From contig CAVTON010000001.1 in assembly GCA_963736455.1 (NCBI GenBank), positions 1,116,001 through 1,180,000 on the forward strand: 64,000 nucleotides of DNA, written 5' to 3'. This DNA comes from DAHUXD01 sp963736455 (lineage in GTDB: Bacteria; Acidobacteriota; Thermoanaerobaculia; UBA5066; Gp7-AA6). The notes beneath the pieces were generated by a model. That model worked only from the letters and a program-made list of their open reading frames with translations. It ran no database searches and was not told where the DNA came from. The position numbers and the translations under genes are program-made. Each line of letters begins with the position of its first letter. Position 1 is the first letter of the stretch. Shown here in pieces: positions 50,708 to 59,436 of the stretch.

Positions 50708-52468
50708 CTGAAGCTGCTGACGGCGGCCGCGCTGGCGATCCTGGGAAGCCTCTCCCCCGCCCTCGCCGGCGAGCCGGAGCTGCGCCGGGTCCTGATCGTC
50801 AGCTCGCTCGGATCGCGCTTCGCCCCGTTTCACGCGTTCGCGGAGGTCTTCCGCGCGGAGCTCGTCCGAAACTGGGAGGGAACCGTCGAGATCCTCGAAA
50901 CGCCATTCGACCTCGGCCGCTATCCGGACGCCGAGCAGGCGCCGTTCGCCGACTACATCCGCGCCCTGGCGGGGCCCCGGCGCCTCGACCTGCTCGTCAC
51001 GATCGGCGCGCCGGCGGCCCACTTCGTGCTGGGCCAGGGGCCTCCGTTGTTCGACCGCGTGCCGACCCTGATCGCGGGAGTGGACCGCCGGCAGCTCGAG
51101 GGTCGAACGCCGTCTTCGCACCAGGTCTTCGTGCCTCTCGCTCTGGACCCGCGGGCGATTCTCGACAACGTCCTGAACCTTCTCCCCGAAACGCGCCAGG
51201 TCGTCGTCGTGCTCGGAGACTCCTCGCTCGAGCGGTTCTGGCGGGGACAGCTCGAGCGCGACTTCGCGCCGTATGAGCGCCGCGTGACGATCCGGATCCT
51301 CAACCCGCCTTCGATCGACCAGATGCGGCGCGAGATCGAGGCCCTGCCGAAGAAGTCCGCGATTCTCTACGGAACCCTGAGCGTGGATCGAGCCGGGCTT
51401 CCCCACGAGGACGACGAAGGACTCGCGGCCCTCCACGCGGCCGCCCGGGTTCCGCTCTTCAGTCCGTTCGAGAGCCAGCTCGGCCGCGGCATCGTCGGCG
51501 GGCCCCTCGTGTCGATCGAGGACGAGGCGCGCCGCAGCGCCGCGGTCGCGCGGAAGATCCTGGGCGGCGAGGCGATCGCCGCGATCGCCGTCGCTCCCCC
51601 GACCGCGGCGAAATACCTCTACGACTGGCGCGAGCTCCGGCGCTTCCACATCGACCTGAGCCGGCTCCCGCCGGGAAGCGGAGTCCGCTTCCGCCCGCCG
51701 TCGCTGTGGGAGGCGTATCGCAAGCCGGCGATGATTGCCCTCGGCGTGGTGCTCGTCGAGTCCCTGCTGCTCGCGGCCCTCCTCGCCCAGCACTCCCGCC
51801 GCCGCCGGGCGGAGGCCCGCGTCCACGCGCTCAACCGGCGCCTGATGACCGCGCAGGAGGACGAGCGCAAGCTCATCGCCCGCGAACTCCACGACGACCT
51901 GAGCCAGCGCCTGGCGAGACTCTCGATCGACGCCGCCCGGATCGAGTACGCCGCCTCCGTGCCCGTCGACGGACCCCGGACCTCCCCCATGCGCGAGGAG
52001 CTCGCGCAGCTTTCCGAGGACGTCCACGCCCTCGCCTACCAGCTCCACCCGACGACGCTCGACGACCTCGGCCTCGCCGACGCGCTCAGGGTCGAGTGCG
52101 AACGCTTCTCCCGGCTCGAGTCGATCCCAATTGCGTTCGACTCCGGGGCCGCCCTCCACGAGGTCTCGCGCGAGACCGCGCTGTGTCTCTTCCGGGTCGC
52201 CCAGGAGGCCCTGCGCAACGTGGCCCGGCACGCGCGCGCGCGGACCGTTTCCATCTCCTGCCAGCCGACCGGCCAGGGCCTGCGCGTCGTCCTGAGCGAC
52301 GACGGCGTCGGCTTCGAGCCGGGCCGCGAGCGCCGCCGCCCGAGCCTCGGGCTCGCCAGCATGCGGGAGCGTCTCGAGCTCATCGGCGGGAGCTTCGACA
52401 TCGAGAGCGCGCCCGGGCGCGGCACGACGGTGAGCGCGTGGGCTCCGCTCGAGCCGGCCCCCGAATGA
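50708..52468 (+). CDS. Sensor histidine kinase (NarL/HisKA_3 type) with periplasmic ABC-substrate-binding-like sensor domain
   Basis: About 586 residues. No ATG, GTG or TTG fits. CTG 50708 is proposed because AAGGAG lies 6 nt before it and a perfect signal sequence follows ('LKLLTAAALAILGSLSPALA'). The exterior domain ('RRVLIVSSLGSRFAPFHAFA', 'LDLLVTIGAPAAHFVLGQG') resembles ABC substrate-binding proteins. A transmembrane helix is near residue 340. HisKA_3 has the phospho-His in 'ELHDDLSQRLARLS', and the ATPase has 'DDGVGFEPG' and 'GLASMRERLELIGG'. It is coupled by ATGA to the response regulator. Confidence 0.85.
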   Translation: MKLLTAAALAILGSLSPALAGEPELRRVLIVSSLGSRFAPFHAFAEVFRAELVRNWEGTVEILETPFDLGRYPDAEQAPFADYIRALAGPRRLDLLVTIGAPAAHFVLGQGPPLFDRVPTLIAGVDRRQLEGRTPSSHQVFVPLALDPRAILDNVLNLLPETRQVVVVLGDSSLERFWRGQLERDFAPYERRVTIRILNPPSIDQMRREIEALPKKSAILYGTLSVDRAGLPHEDDEGLAALHAAARVPLFSPFESQLGRGIVGGPLVSIEDEARRSAAVARKILGGEAIAAIAVAPPTAAKYLYDWRELRRFHIDLSRLPPGSGVRFRPPSLWEAYRKPAMIALGVVLVESLLLAALLAQHSRRRRAEARVHALNRRLMTAQEDERKLIARELHDDLSQRLARLSIDAARIEYAASVPVDGPRTSPMREELAQLSEDVHALAYQLHPTTLDDLGLADALRVECERFSRLESIPIAFDSGAALHEVSRETALCLFRVAQEALRNVARHARARTVSISCQPTGQGLRVVLSDDGVGFEPGRERRRPSLGLASMRERLELIGGSFDIESAPGRGTTVSAWAPLEPAPE

Positions 52469-53106
52469 AGCGGCCGCGGGTTCTCCTCGCCGACGATCAC
52501 CGGATGGTCGCCGAAGGCCTGAAGACGCTTCTCGAGCCCGAATTCGATCTGGTCGGCATCGTCGAGGACGGGCGCGCGCTGCTCGACGCGGCGGCGAAGC
52601 TCGAGCCCGACGTGGTCGTGGTGGACATCTCGATGCCGCGCTTGAACGGCCTCGAGGCGATTCCGCTGCTCCGGAGCGCCGACCCGAGGATTCGGGTCGT
52701 CGTGATCACGATGCACCGGGAGGCGGCCTACGCGCGGCGGGCGCTCGCGGCCGGAGCGTCCGGCTTCGTGCTCAAGCACTCGGCACCGGACGAGCTCGTC
52801 GCCGCCATCCGCGCGGCGGCCGAGGGCCGGACCTTCGTCACGCCGGAGCTCGCGGTCGAGACCGTCGGGCCGCGGTCGTCACCTCCGCGCGACGCCCGCG
52901 ATCCGGCCTCCGCGATCACGCCGCGCCAGCGCGAGATTCTCCAGTTCCTGGCCCAGGGCAAGACCGCCAAGGAGATCGCGGCCGTGCTCGGCGTCTCCGT
53001 GCGGACCGTCGAGTTCCACAAGTACAAGTTGATGGAGGACGTCGGCGCGAAGACGAGCGCGGAGCTGATCCGGTTCGCGATCCGCCACGCGATCGTCTCG
53101 GTCTGA
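52465..53106 (+). CDS. LuxR/NarL-type response regulator
   Basis: 213 residues from an ATG overlapping the kinase stop. The receiver has 'LLADDHRMVAEGL' (acidic pair), the phospho-Asp in 'VVVDISMPRLNG', the conserved Thr in 'VVITMHREAA', and 'GFVLKHSAPDEL' with the Lys. The C-terminal HTH is 'LTPRQREILQFLAQG'-like ('ITPRQREILQFLAQGKTAKE') with 'SVRTVEFHKYKLMEDVG'. Its targets are unknown, but the flanking paralogous exported genes are candidates. Confidence 0.92.
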   Translation: MKRPRVLLADDHRMVAEGLKTLLEPEFDLVGIVEDGRALLDAAAKLEPDVVVVDISMPRLNGLEAIPLLRSADPRIRVVVITMHREAAYARRALAAGASGFVLKHSAPDELVAAIRAAAEGRTFVTPELAVETVGPRSSPPRDARDPASAITPRQREILQFLAQGKTAKEIAAVLGVSVRTVEFHKYKLMEDVGAKTSAELIRFAIRHAIVSV

Positions 53107-53351
53107 GCGGCGGCGATTCCGGCGCGGACCGCGGCCCATGCATCGGCCGTCGAGGCTTCGTTGACACCGGCGCGCCCTTGTTATCTGATGAAGCGATCAG
53201 ACCCTGTCCTGGGAGCGAAACAAAAGGCTCTGGAAGTGGAGCGGATGGGCGTCCTATCCGCCCTCTCCCGAGACGACATCGGGAATCTCGCGCCAAAGTG
53301 GAACGCCGAAGCGACCGAGGAGAGGGAATGCGTTCGTCAAGGAGGAGTGCG
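53107..53351 (+). promoter_or_regulatory. Structured 245-bp leader upstream of the exported-protein operon
   Basis: There is no convincing gene. TTGACA (53161-53166) with TTATCT (53181-53186) is a weak promoter (14-bp spacer). Several hairpins follow, for example GCGGAT/ATCCGC around 53252 and CCCGA/TCGGG around 53275. AAGGAGG precedes ATG 53352. It may be a long structured 5' leader. I recognise no known riboswitch consensus. Confidence 0.35.
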
Positions 53352-53666
53352 ATGAGGAAGCGTCTTGCCATACTGATTCTGGTCCCGGCCCTTTGGCTCG
53401 TCTCGGTGACCCCCCAGGCGCAGCAGCCGCCGCAGCAATACCCGATGGCGGACATGCTGGCGCAGAGGATCATCGACAAGTACACCAACTCGACGTGCGT
53501 GCAGCTCGCGGAGAAGAAGAGCGAGAAGCCGACCGGCGAGCGTGCCCAGATGGAGCAGCGAGTCATCGCAGCCTTGAAGGCCGACCCGCAGATGCGAACC
53601 TACTTCATCAACAAGATCGCTTCGCCGATCGCAAACAAGATGTTCGAGTGCGGGATGATCCCGTGA
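53352..53666 (+). CDS. Small exported hypothetical protein
   Basis: 104 residues from ATG 53352 with a strong AAGGAGG. Signal peptide 'LAILILVPALWLVSVTPQAQ'. The mature part is helical and contains two Cys residues ('STCVQLAEKK' and 'KMFECGMIP') that could form a disulfide. I do not recognise a family. Its stop overlaps the GTG of the next gene (GTGA), so it is first in a four-gene exported-protein operon. Confidence 0.7.
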   Translation: MRKRLAILILVPALWLVSVTPQAQQPPQQYPMADMLAQRIIDKYTNSTCVQLAEKKSEKPTGERAQMEQRVIAALKADPQMRTYFINKIASPIANKMFECGMIP

Positions 53667-54364
53667 CGTCGAAACGCACACTCATCGCTGCGCTCGCGGC
53701 GACCGCGCCGGTTCTCTTCGCGGCCTCCGCGTCCGCGCAGGACGCCGCCAACGAGGGTCTGCGCGCCGGCATCGCCCAGAAGGTCACCGCCGCGCGCCAG
53801 GCCAATGCCGCGCAGATGCAGCTCTGCACCTGGGACCAGCGCACCGAGCTCCTCGAGGACGGGACCGTCAAGGACACGCGCGTCGACATGGTCAACTGGG
53901 TCAACGGCTCCTATCAGAAGAGCCTCGTCAGCAACGAGGGTCCGTCGCTGCCCCGTTTCGGCCTGCGCAAGCGCATCGCCGAGGCGAAGCAGAAGGAAAT
54001 GCAGGAATACCTGTCCGGGCTCAAGGCGCAGCTCGAGCAGTACACCCTCGGCGCGAGCCCGCAGCTGCTGGCCTTCTTCAACAAGGCCCAGGTGAGCGGC
54101 CCCGACGCGACCGGGCTGATCGCCCTCTCCGGCGGCAGCGTCGTCATGCCGGGCGACTCGATGACCCTGTGGGTCAGCGCGGCCACGCACAAGGCCGCGA
54201 AGGTTTTCATCGCGACGACGTACCAGGGCAACCCGATCACGATGAACGGGACCTTCCACGTGCTCTCGACCGGGCTCTCCTACATGAACTACGCGGACAT
54301 CCAGATTCCGGCCAAACAGATGGAAGTCCAGGTTTCGAACTTCAACTACAACCGGAACAACTGA
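53663..54364 (+). CDS. Exported hypothetical protein, paralog of 49832-50566
   Basis: 233 residues from a GTG coupled to the previous stop. The signal peptide ends at 'FAASASAQ'. 'QLCTWDQRTELLEDGTVKD' and 'MPGDSMTLWVSAATHKAAKV' align with the paralog on the other side of the two-component pair, as does the end 'MEVQVSNFNYNRNN'. The family is unnamed to me. The repeated strand pattern suggests a beta-rich periplasmic or outer-membrane-associated protein. Confidence 0.72.
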   Translation: MTSKRTLIAALAATAPVLFAASASAQDAANEGLRAGIAQKVTAARQANAAQMQLCTWDQRTELLEDGTVKDTRVDMVNWVNGSYQKSLVSNEGPSLPRFGLRKRIAEAKQKEMQEYLSGLKAQLEQYTLGASPQLLAFFNKAQVSGPDATGLIALSGGSVVMPGDSMTLWVSAATHKAAKVFIATTYQGNPITMNGTFHVLSTGLSYMNYADIQIPAKQMEVQVSNFNYNRNN

Positions 54365-54371
54365 GGTGACC

Positions 54372-55268
54372 ATGCGGCGAACGCGTGCCCGGGCCCGATC
54401 CTTCCTGCTGGCGGCGGGCGTGGTCCTCGCGGCGTCCTTTTCCTTCGGCCAGGCTGCCGCGCCGAAGCCGGCGCCCAAGAAGAAGCCCGCGCCGAAAGCC
54501 GCGCCGGCGCCGCGGCCGACGCCCGAAACGCGCGCACTCGAAATCCTGAAGGCCTCGTGCGCGAAGCTCGCCGCCGCGGGCTCGTTGTCCTTCACCGCGC
54601 TCGGCGCCTACGAGGTCCCGAGCCTCTGGGGACCGCCGCTTATCTACGGCCGCATCTACGAGGTTGCGCTGCAGCGGCCGGACAAGCTTGCGGTCATCAC
54701 CGTCGGGGACGGCCCGCGCACCGAGTTCTACGACGACGGGAAGATTATGATGAGCTTCCATCCCGCCGAGAACCTCGTGGCCGTTGCCGACGCGCCGCCG
54801 TCGATCGACGCGACGCTGGAAAAGCTGTACGGCGTCGCCGGCACCTACTTCCCCTTTACCGATGTCATCGTCGCCAACCCGTGGAAGGACATGTCCGACG
54901 GCCTGACGGGCGCCTTCTATGTCGGCGAGTCGAACCTGATCGGCGGAGTCACGACCGACGTCGTGGCCTACGAGTCGAACGGCGTCTTCATCCAGATGTG
55001 GATCGGCAAAGACGACCAGCTGCCGCGGATGGCTCGCGCGATGTACTTCGACGACCCGCTGCAGCTTCGCCACTCGGTCCAGTTCTCGAACTGGCAGCTG
55101 GACCCGACGGTCGGCCCGGAGAAGTTCACGACGACGAAGGCCTCCGCGGCCGACAGGATCCCGTTCGACCACCCGAAGATGAAGTCGGACCTTCCCGCGG
55201 CCGTGAAGCCCGTCGGCGGCGCGAAGAAATCGGTTGCAGGGCCCAGGACCACTCCCAAACCCCAGTAG
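54372..55268 (+). CDS. Exported DUF2092-like protein
   Basis: 298 residues from ATG 54372 with GAGGTG upstream. After the signal peptide ('LAAGVVLAASFSFGQA') comes a Lys/Pro/Ala-rich linker. 'ALEILKASCAKLAAAGSLSF' and 'QRPDKLAVITVGDGPRTEFY' are typical of DUF2092, a LolA-like fold family. 'GKIMMSFHPAENLVAVADAP' follows. The basic C-terminal tail is Pro/Lys rich. Function is unknown; a lipid- or lipoprotein-carrier-like role is only suggested by the fold. Confidence 0.78.
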   Translation: MRRTRARARSFLLAAGVVLAASFSFGQAAAPKPAPKKKPAPKAAPAPRPTPETRALEILKASCAKLAAAGSLSFTALGAYEVPSLWGPPLIYGRIYEVALQRPDKLAVITVGDGPRTEFYDDGKIMMSFHPAENLVAVADAPPSIDATLEKLYGVAGTYFPFTDVIVANPWKDMSDGLTGAFYVGESNLIGGVTTDVVAYESNGVFIQMWIGKDDQLPRMARAMYFDDPLQLRHSVQFSNWQLDPTVGPEKFTTTKASAADRIPFDHPKMKSDLPAAVKPVGGAKKSVAGPRTTPKPQ

Positions 55269-55280
55269 GAGGCCCGTCCC

Positions 55281-56060
55281 ATGAGAAGAAAGATCGAAGT
55301 CGGGATCGTCGGTTTTCTGGCAGCCTGGCTGACGTGCCTGCCGGCGGCCGCGTGGTCGCACGCCAACGCCTACGGAGGCCACTCCTCGGGAACCGCCGGC
55401 GAGGGAGGAACGCACACCAACGAGTACGGCGGCTCGACCAGCCATGAGTACGGGGAAGGAACCGAGCACACCAATACGTACGGCGGCTCGACCGAGCACA
55501 GCTACTACGGCGGCACCTCGCACCAGAACGTCTACGGCGGATCGACGACCGGCGCGTACGGCGCCGGCGCGTACCACACGACCGACTACGGCGCGACGAC
55601 CTATCATCCGCCCTCCACCTACTATGGGGGCGCCTATTACCATCCGCCGGCGGCCTACTACCCGTACCCGTACCACCCGCCGACGGCCGTCGTCTATCCG
55701 ACGTCCACGTGCAGCGGCTGCGGCTGGGCCGTCGCGGGCGCCGCGATGGCGGGCGCGGCCGTAGGAGCCGCGGCGGCGTCCTCGAGCTCGGCCGCGGCGA
55801 CCTCGAATGCGTATGCCGCCGGAGTCGCCGCCGGCTCGGCCACGACCGCGGCCGCCACGACCAATGCCTACGCCGCGGGCGTCGCCACGGGGGCCGCCGC
55901 CGCCACGTCTCATCCCTCGGGCACCGTTCTCTACGCAGTGCCCTCGGGCGCCGTTCATACGACGATCAACGGAACGACGTACTTCGTCTCGAACGGAGTG
56001 TGGTACCTGCCGTCTTCCGGCGCGAACGGCGTCGTCTATACGGTGGTGCCCGCGCCGTGA
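55281..56060 (+). CDS. Exported Gly/Tyr/His- and Ala-rich repeat protein
   Basis: 259 residues with an AGGAGG site. After the signal peptide, residues ~30-110 are degenerate repeats of a 10-12 residue unit such as 'HTNTYGGSTEHSYYGG', then 'YYPYPYHPPTAVVYP'. A Cys pair ('STCSGCGWAVAG') leads into an Ala-rich stretch with two near-repeats of 'NAYAAGVA'. The end 'TTINGTTYFVSNGVWYLPSS' resembles the C-terminal beta module of DUF6515-like proteins. It could be a surface or matrix protein. Only the architecture is seen. Confidence 0.65.
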   Translation: MRRKIEVGIVGFLAAWLTCLPAAAWSHANAYGGHSSGTAGEGGTHTNEYGGSTSHEYGEGTEHTNTYGGSTEHSYYGGTSHQNVYGGSTTGAYGAGAYHTTDYGATTYHPPSTYYGGAYYHPPAAYYPYPYHPPTAVVYPTSTCSGCGWAVAGAAMAGAAVGAAAASSSSAAATSNAYAAGVAAGSATTAAATTNAYAAGVATGAAAATSHPSGTVLYAVPSGAVHTTINGTTYFVSNGVWYLPSSGANGVVYTVVPAP

Positions 56061-56151
56061 GCCCGGCCCCGATGGCCCGGTGATCCGATTGCATCAGATG
56101 AATTGCGCCGCGATGTGGTTCCATCGATTCGCGAAATTTGGAGGAGGACTC

Positions 56152-58470
56152 ATGCGGATCCCGGCATGCCGTCAACTGGCCGGTTCGTCTCTCATGCTGC
56201 TGACCGTCGCAGCCGCGTCCGCCCAGCAGCCGAACCCCGACAAGAACGCCTACTTCGGCGAGACGCACGTCCATACGAGCTGGTCCCTCGATGCCTTCGC
56301 GATCGGGAATACCCTGACGACCCCGGGCGACGCCTACAGGTACTTCAAGGGCGAGCCGATCAAGCACCCGCTCGGTTACGAGGTCAAGATCGATACGCCC
56401 CTGGATTTCGCGGGCGTCACGGATCACTCCGAGTACGCCGGCATCGTCCAGCTGGCCAACGACCCGAAGTCGCCGGTCAGCAAGATCCCCCAGGCGGAGC
56501 CTCTGATCCTGAAGGCGAGGACGAAGGAGGAGATGGAGCGGGTCGCGCTCTACGCCATCAGCACCCTCGTTCCGGGCCCGCCGGTCAAGTCCCTGATGTC
56601 TCCCGAGATCGCCGGCGCGGTCTGGAAGAAGAACATCGAGCTGGCCAACCAGGCGAATCAGCCGGGGAAGTTCACGGCCTTCTGCTCTTACGAGTGGACC
56701 TCGATGCCGAACAGCATGAATCTCCACCGCAACGTCTTCTTCAAGGAGTGCTCCCACGTTCCGCTGACGCCGTTCAGTGCGCTCGACTCCTACCATCCCG
56801 TGGATCTCTGGAACTGGATGGACGGCCAGCGCAAGATCGGCAACGAGCTGCTGGCCATCTCGCACAACGCCAACCTCTCGGACGGGCGCATGTATCCGGT
56901 CGACTTCGACTCCGAGGGCCGCCCGATCGACGCCGCCTACGCCGCCTCGCGCACGCGCAACGAGCCCCTCATCGAGATCAAGCAGTTGAAGGGCACGTCC
57001 GAGACGCATCCGGTCCTTTCGCCGAACGACGAGTACGCGGGATTCGAGATCATGTCGGTCCTGCTCGGCAATCCCCCCGGCCGCGTCCCGCACATCGTGG
57101 GCAGCTACGCGCGGCAGGCCTTGAAGGACGGTGTCGCGCTGGCGGACACCAAGGGTTTCAACCCGTACAAGTTCGGCTTCGGGGCGGCCTCCGACTCGCA
57201 CAACACGGCGGTTCCGTATCGCCAGGACAACTTCTTCGGCGGCCACTCGTTCACCGACGGCACCATCGAAGTGCGGATGGCCGGCAATCTCGTCGGCGGG
57301 TTCTTCGACGCGCGCACGGAGGGTACCGCGGGCCTCACGGGGGTCTGGGCCGAGGAGAACACGCGCGCCGCGATCTTTGAAGGCATGAAGCGCAAGGAAA
57401 CCTTCGCCGTGTCCGGCCCGCACATCAAGGTGCGCCTGTTCGGCGGGTGGGAATACACACCGGCGATGTTGTCCGACAAGGACTGGGTCAAGGCCGGATA
57501 CGCGAAGGGCGTTCCGATGGGCGGGGATCTTCCCCCGGCGGCGGGCAAGGCTCCGACGTTTCTGGTCTGGGCCCTGAAGGACCCGACTTCCGGAAACCTG
57601 GACCGCATCCAGATCGTCAAGGGATGGGCGAAGAACGGCCAGAGCTTCGAGAAGATCTTCGACGTCGCGTGGGCGGGCGACCGCAAAGCCGACAAGTGGA
57701 CCGGCGTCGTGCCGCCCGTGGGCAGCACCGTGGACGTCGACAACGCGACGTATACGAACACCATCGGCTCCGTCGAGTTGAAGACGGAGTGGACCGATTC
57801 CGAGTTCGACCCGAGCCTGCACGCCTTTTACTATGCCCGCGTCCTCGAGATCCCGACGCCGCGCTGGACGACGATCCAGGCGCACAAGCTCGGTATTGCT
57901 CCGCCGGCCGTCGTCGATGCGACGATCCAGGAGCGCGCCTGGAGCTCGCCGATCTGGTACACCCCGAGCGCCGAGGCCCGCCGGAACGCGAAGCCGGGCG
58001 TCACGATTGCGGACCTGACGGCCAAGGGCGCGGTGGCCCTGAACGACGATCAGATCAAGGCCCTGATCGCGCAGAAATCCGTGTGGCTGCAGAACAACGT
58101 GACCGGCGACAAGTACATGGTCGTCTATGGTGCCCTCGGCAAGGGCGCGGACACCAGGCCCCTGACCCCCTCCGATGCGGACTACGTCACGCAGCAATTC
58201 CCGGCCGACCAGGGGCAGTTCCAGGTCCGATACATCGGAAAGACCGTCAACCAGAGCCTGGCCGGCGACTCGATCAAGGCCAGCTACCTGGGAACGTCGC
58301 GCACGTACAGGATCGCGCACGGAAAAATCATCACGGACCTCGTCGGCACGCCGATCGAGATCGGCGTGTACAAGGTCGGCGACAAGTACATCGGCGCACG
58401 CTCGAACGAGTTCGGTTACGCCAACTACGAGATCATTCCTGCTGTGGCGGTACTCGAACCGATCCGGTGA
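56152..58470 (+). CDS. Exported DUF3604 family protein (PHP-fold-like)
   Basis: 772 residues from ATG 56152, with GGAGGA upstream. The signal peptide ends at 'AAASAQQ'. 'NAYFGETHVHTSWSLDAFA' and 'FAGVTDHSEYAG' are PHP-like metal-binding motifs (HxH and DH) that define DUF3604. 'KFTAFCSYEWTSMP' and 'ASDSHNTAVPYRQDNF' are further blocks. The last ~150 residues are an extra domain not usual for the family, seen in 'DDQIKALIAQKSVWLQNNVT'. An exported metal-dependent hydrolase is likely; the substrate is unknown. Confidence 0.88.
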   Translation: MRIPACRQLAGSSLMLLTVAAASAQQPNPDKNAYFGETHVHTSWSLDAFAIGNTLTTPGDAYRYFKGEPIKHPLGYEVKIDTPLDFAGVTDHSEYAGIVQLANDPKSPVSKIPQAEPLILKARTKEEMERVALYAISTLVPGPPVKSLMSPEIAGAVWKKNIELANQANQPGKFTAFCSYEWTSMPNSMNLHRNVFFKECSHVPLTPFSALDSYHPVDLWNWMDGQRKIGNELLAISHNANLSDGRMYPVDFDSEGRPIDAAYAASRTRNEPLIEIKQLKGTSETHPVLSPNDEYAGFEIMSVLLGNPPGRVPHIVGSYARQALKDGVALADTKGFNPYKFGFGAASDSHNTAVPYRQDNFFGGHSFTDGTIEVRMAGNLVGGFFDARTEGTAGLTGVWAEENTRAAIFEGMKRKETFAVSGPHIKVRLFGGWEYTPAMLSDKDWVKAGYAKGVPMGGDLPPAAGKAPTFLVWALKDPTSGNLDRIQIVKGWAKNGQSFEKIFDVAWAGDRKADKWTGVVPPVGSTVDVDNATYTNTIGSVELKTEWTDSEFDPSLHAFYYARVLEIPTPRWTTIQAHKLGIAPPAVVDATIQERAWSSPIWYTPSAEARRNAKPGVTIADLTAKGAVALNDDQIKALIAQKSVWLQNNVTGDKYMVVYGALGKGADTRPLTPSDADYVTQQFPADQGQFQVRYIGKTVNQSLAGDSIKASYLGTSRTYRIAHGKIITDLVGTPIEIGVYKVGDKYIGARSNEFGYANYEIIPAVAVLEPIR

Positions 58471-58478
58471 ACCCGCGA

Positions 58479-58507
58479 GCTCGCTCCGGCCCCGCGCCGG
58501 AGCGAGC
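58479..58507 (+). terminator. Strong hairpin after the DUF3604 gene
   Basis: The 11-bp stem GCTCGCTCCGG/CCGGAGCGAGC with a 7-nt loop starts 8 bp after the stop. There is no T-tract, so it may be a weak terminator or an mRNA-end stabiliser. Confidence 0.5.
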
Positions 58508-58551
58508 CCCCGCGGATCGCCTCTGCCCGGTGGGAGACGACCGGCGCGCCA

Positions 58552-58557
58552 TATCAT
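58552..58557 (+). promoter_or_regulatory. -10 box (TATCAT) of the PpiC-like gene
   Basis: TATCAT is followed by 9 nt and ATG 58567, with no Shine-Dalgarno. Confidence 0.4.
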
Positions 58558-58566
58558 GAGCGTCCC

Positions 58567-59436
58567 ATGAAGCGCTGGCTCCGCGAACCGCTCGTCCACT
58601 TTCTGATCCTGGGCGCCGCGCTCTTCGCCGTCTCGCGCGCCGTCAAGCCCTCGACCGACCGGACGCCGCCGTCGCGGCAGATCACGCTCACGCTCGACGA
58701 TCTGAAGCAGCTCGAGATCGGGTTCGCCGCACAGTGGCAGCGGCCGCCGACCGAGCAGGAAATGACGAGCCTGATCGAGAACCGCATCCGCGAGGAGATC
58801 CTCTACCGGGAGGCGCTCGCCATGGGCCTGGACAAGGACGACGCGATCGTCCGCCGGCGGATGGCGCAGAAAATGGAGTTCCTCGCCGAGGACGTTTCGA
58901 CGGCCCACGAGCCGACGCCGGAGGAGCTCCGGAGCTGGTTCGCGCGCCACGCGGATCTTTTCCGGCAGGCGGCCCGCGTCACGTTTCGGCTCGTCTACTT
59001 CTCGCCCGACCGGCGCGGCCCCCACGCGAGGGAGGACGCCGCCGGAGCGCTCTCGGAACTCGCCGGCAGGCCCTCGAGCTGGCCCGGCGCGGCCGCGCTC
59101 GGCGACCCGTTCATGATGGCAGACTACCAGGCGGACCGCACTCCCGAGCAGATCGCCAAGGACTTCGGGCCGCCGTTCGCGAAGGCGCTCTTCGCACAGA
59201 AGGCCGGAGCGTGGACGGGACCGATCGAGTCCGGCTACGGCTGGAACGTCGTCTACCTCGATGCGGTAACGCCCGAGCGCGTCTCGAGCTTCGAGGAAGT
59301 CGAGCCCGACGTCCGGACCGCGTGGCTCTCGACGCGCAAGGCCGAAGCCAAGGAGGCCGCCTACAACGCGATGCGCGCGAAGTACGAGCTCCTTCTTCCG
59401 GCGCCGCCGGCCGCGGCCTCCGCCGAGAAGCGATGA
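58567..59436 (+). CDS. Membrane-anchored PpiC-type peptidyl-prolyl isomerase
   Basis: 289 residues. An amino transmembrane helix ('PLVHFLILGAALFAVSRAV') anchors it with the bulk outside. Residues ~35-125 are a SurA/PrsA-like helical chaperone region ('NRIREEILYREALAMGLDKD'). The parvulin domain is divergent, with 'VTFRLVYFSPDRRG', 'FGPPFAKALFAQKAGAWTGP' and 'SGYGWNVVYLDAV'. It would assist folding of exported proteins. Its stop overlaps the next start (ATGA). Confidence 0.85.
   Translation: MKRWLREPLVHFLILGAALFAVSRAVKPSTDRTPPSRQITLTLDDLKQLEIGFAAQWQRPPTEQEMTSLIENRIREEILYREALAMGLDKDDAIVRRRMAQKMEFLAEDVSTAHEPTPEELRSWFARHADLFRQAARVTFRLVYFSPDRRGPHAREDAAGALSELAGRPSSWPGAAALGDPFMMADYQADRTPEQIAKDFGPPFAKALFAQKAGAWTGPIESGYGWNVVYLDAVTPERVSSFEEVEPDVRTAWLSTRKAEAKEAAYNAMRAKYELLLPAPPAAASAEKR

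Noticed and set aside
55966..59025. 1019-codon minus-strand frame opposite DUF3604 and the PpiC-like gene
   Set aside because: Composition and lack of motifs mark it as antisense shadow.
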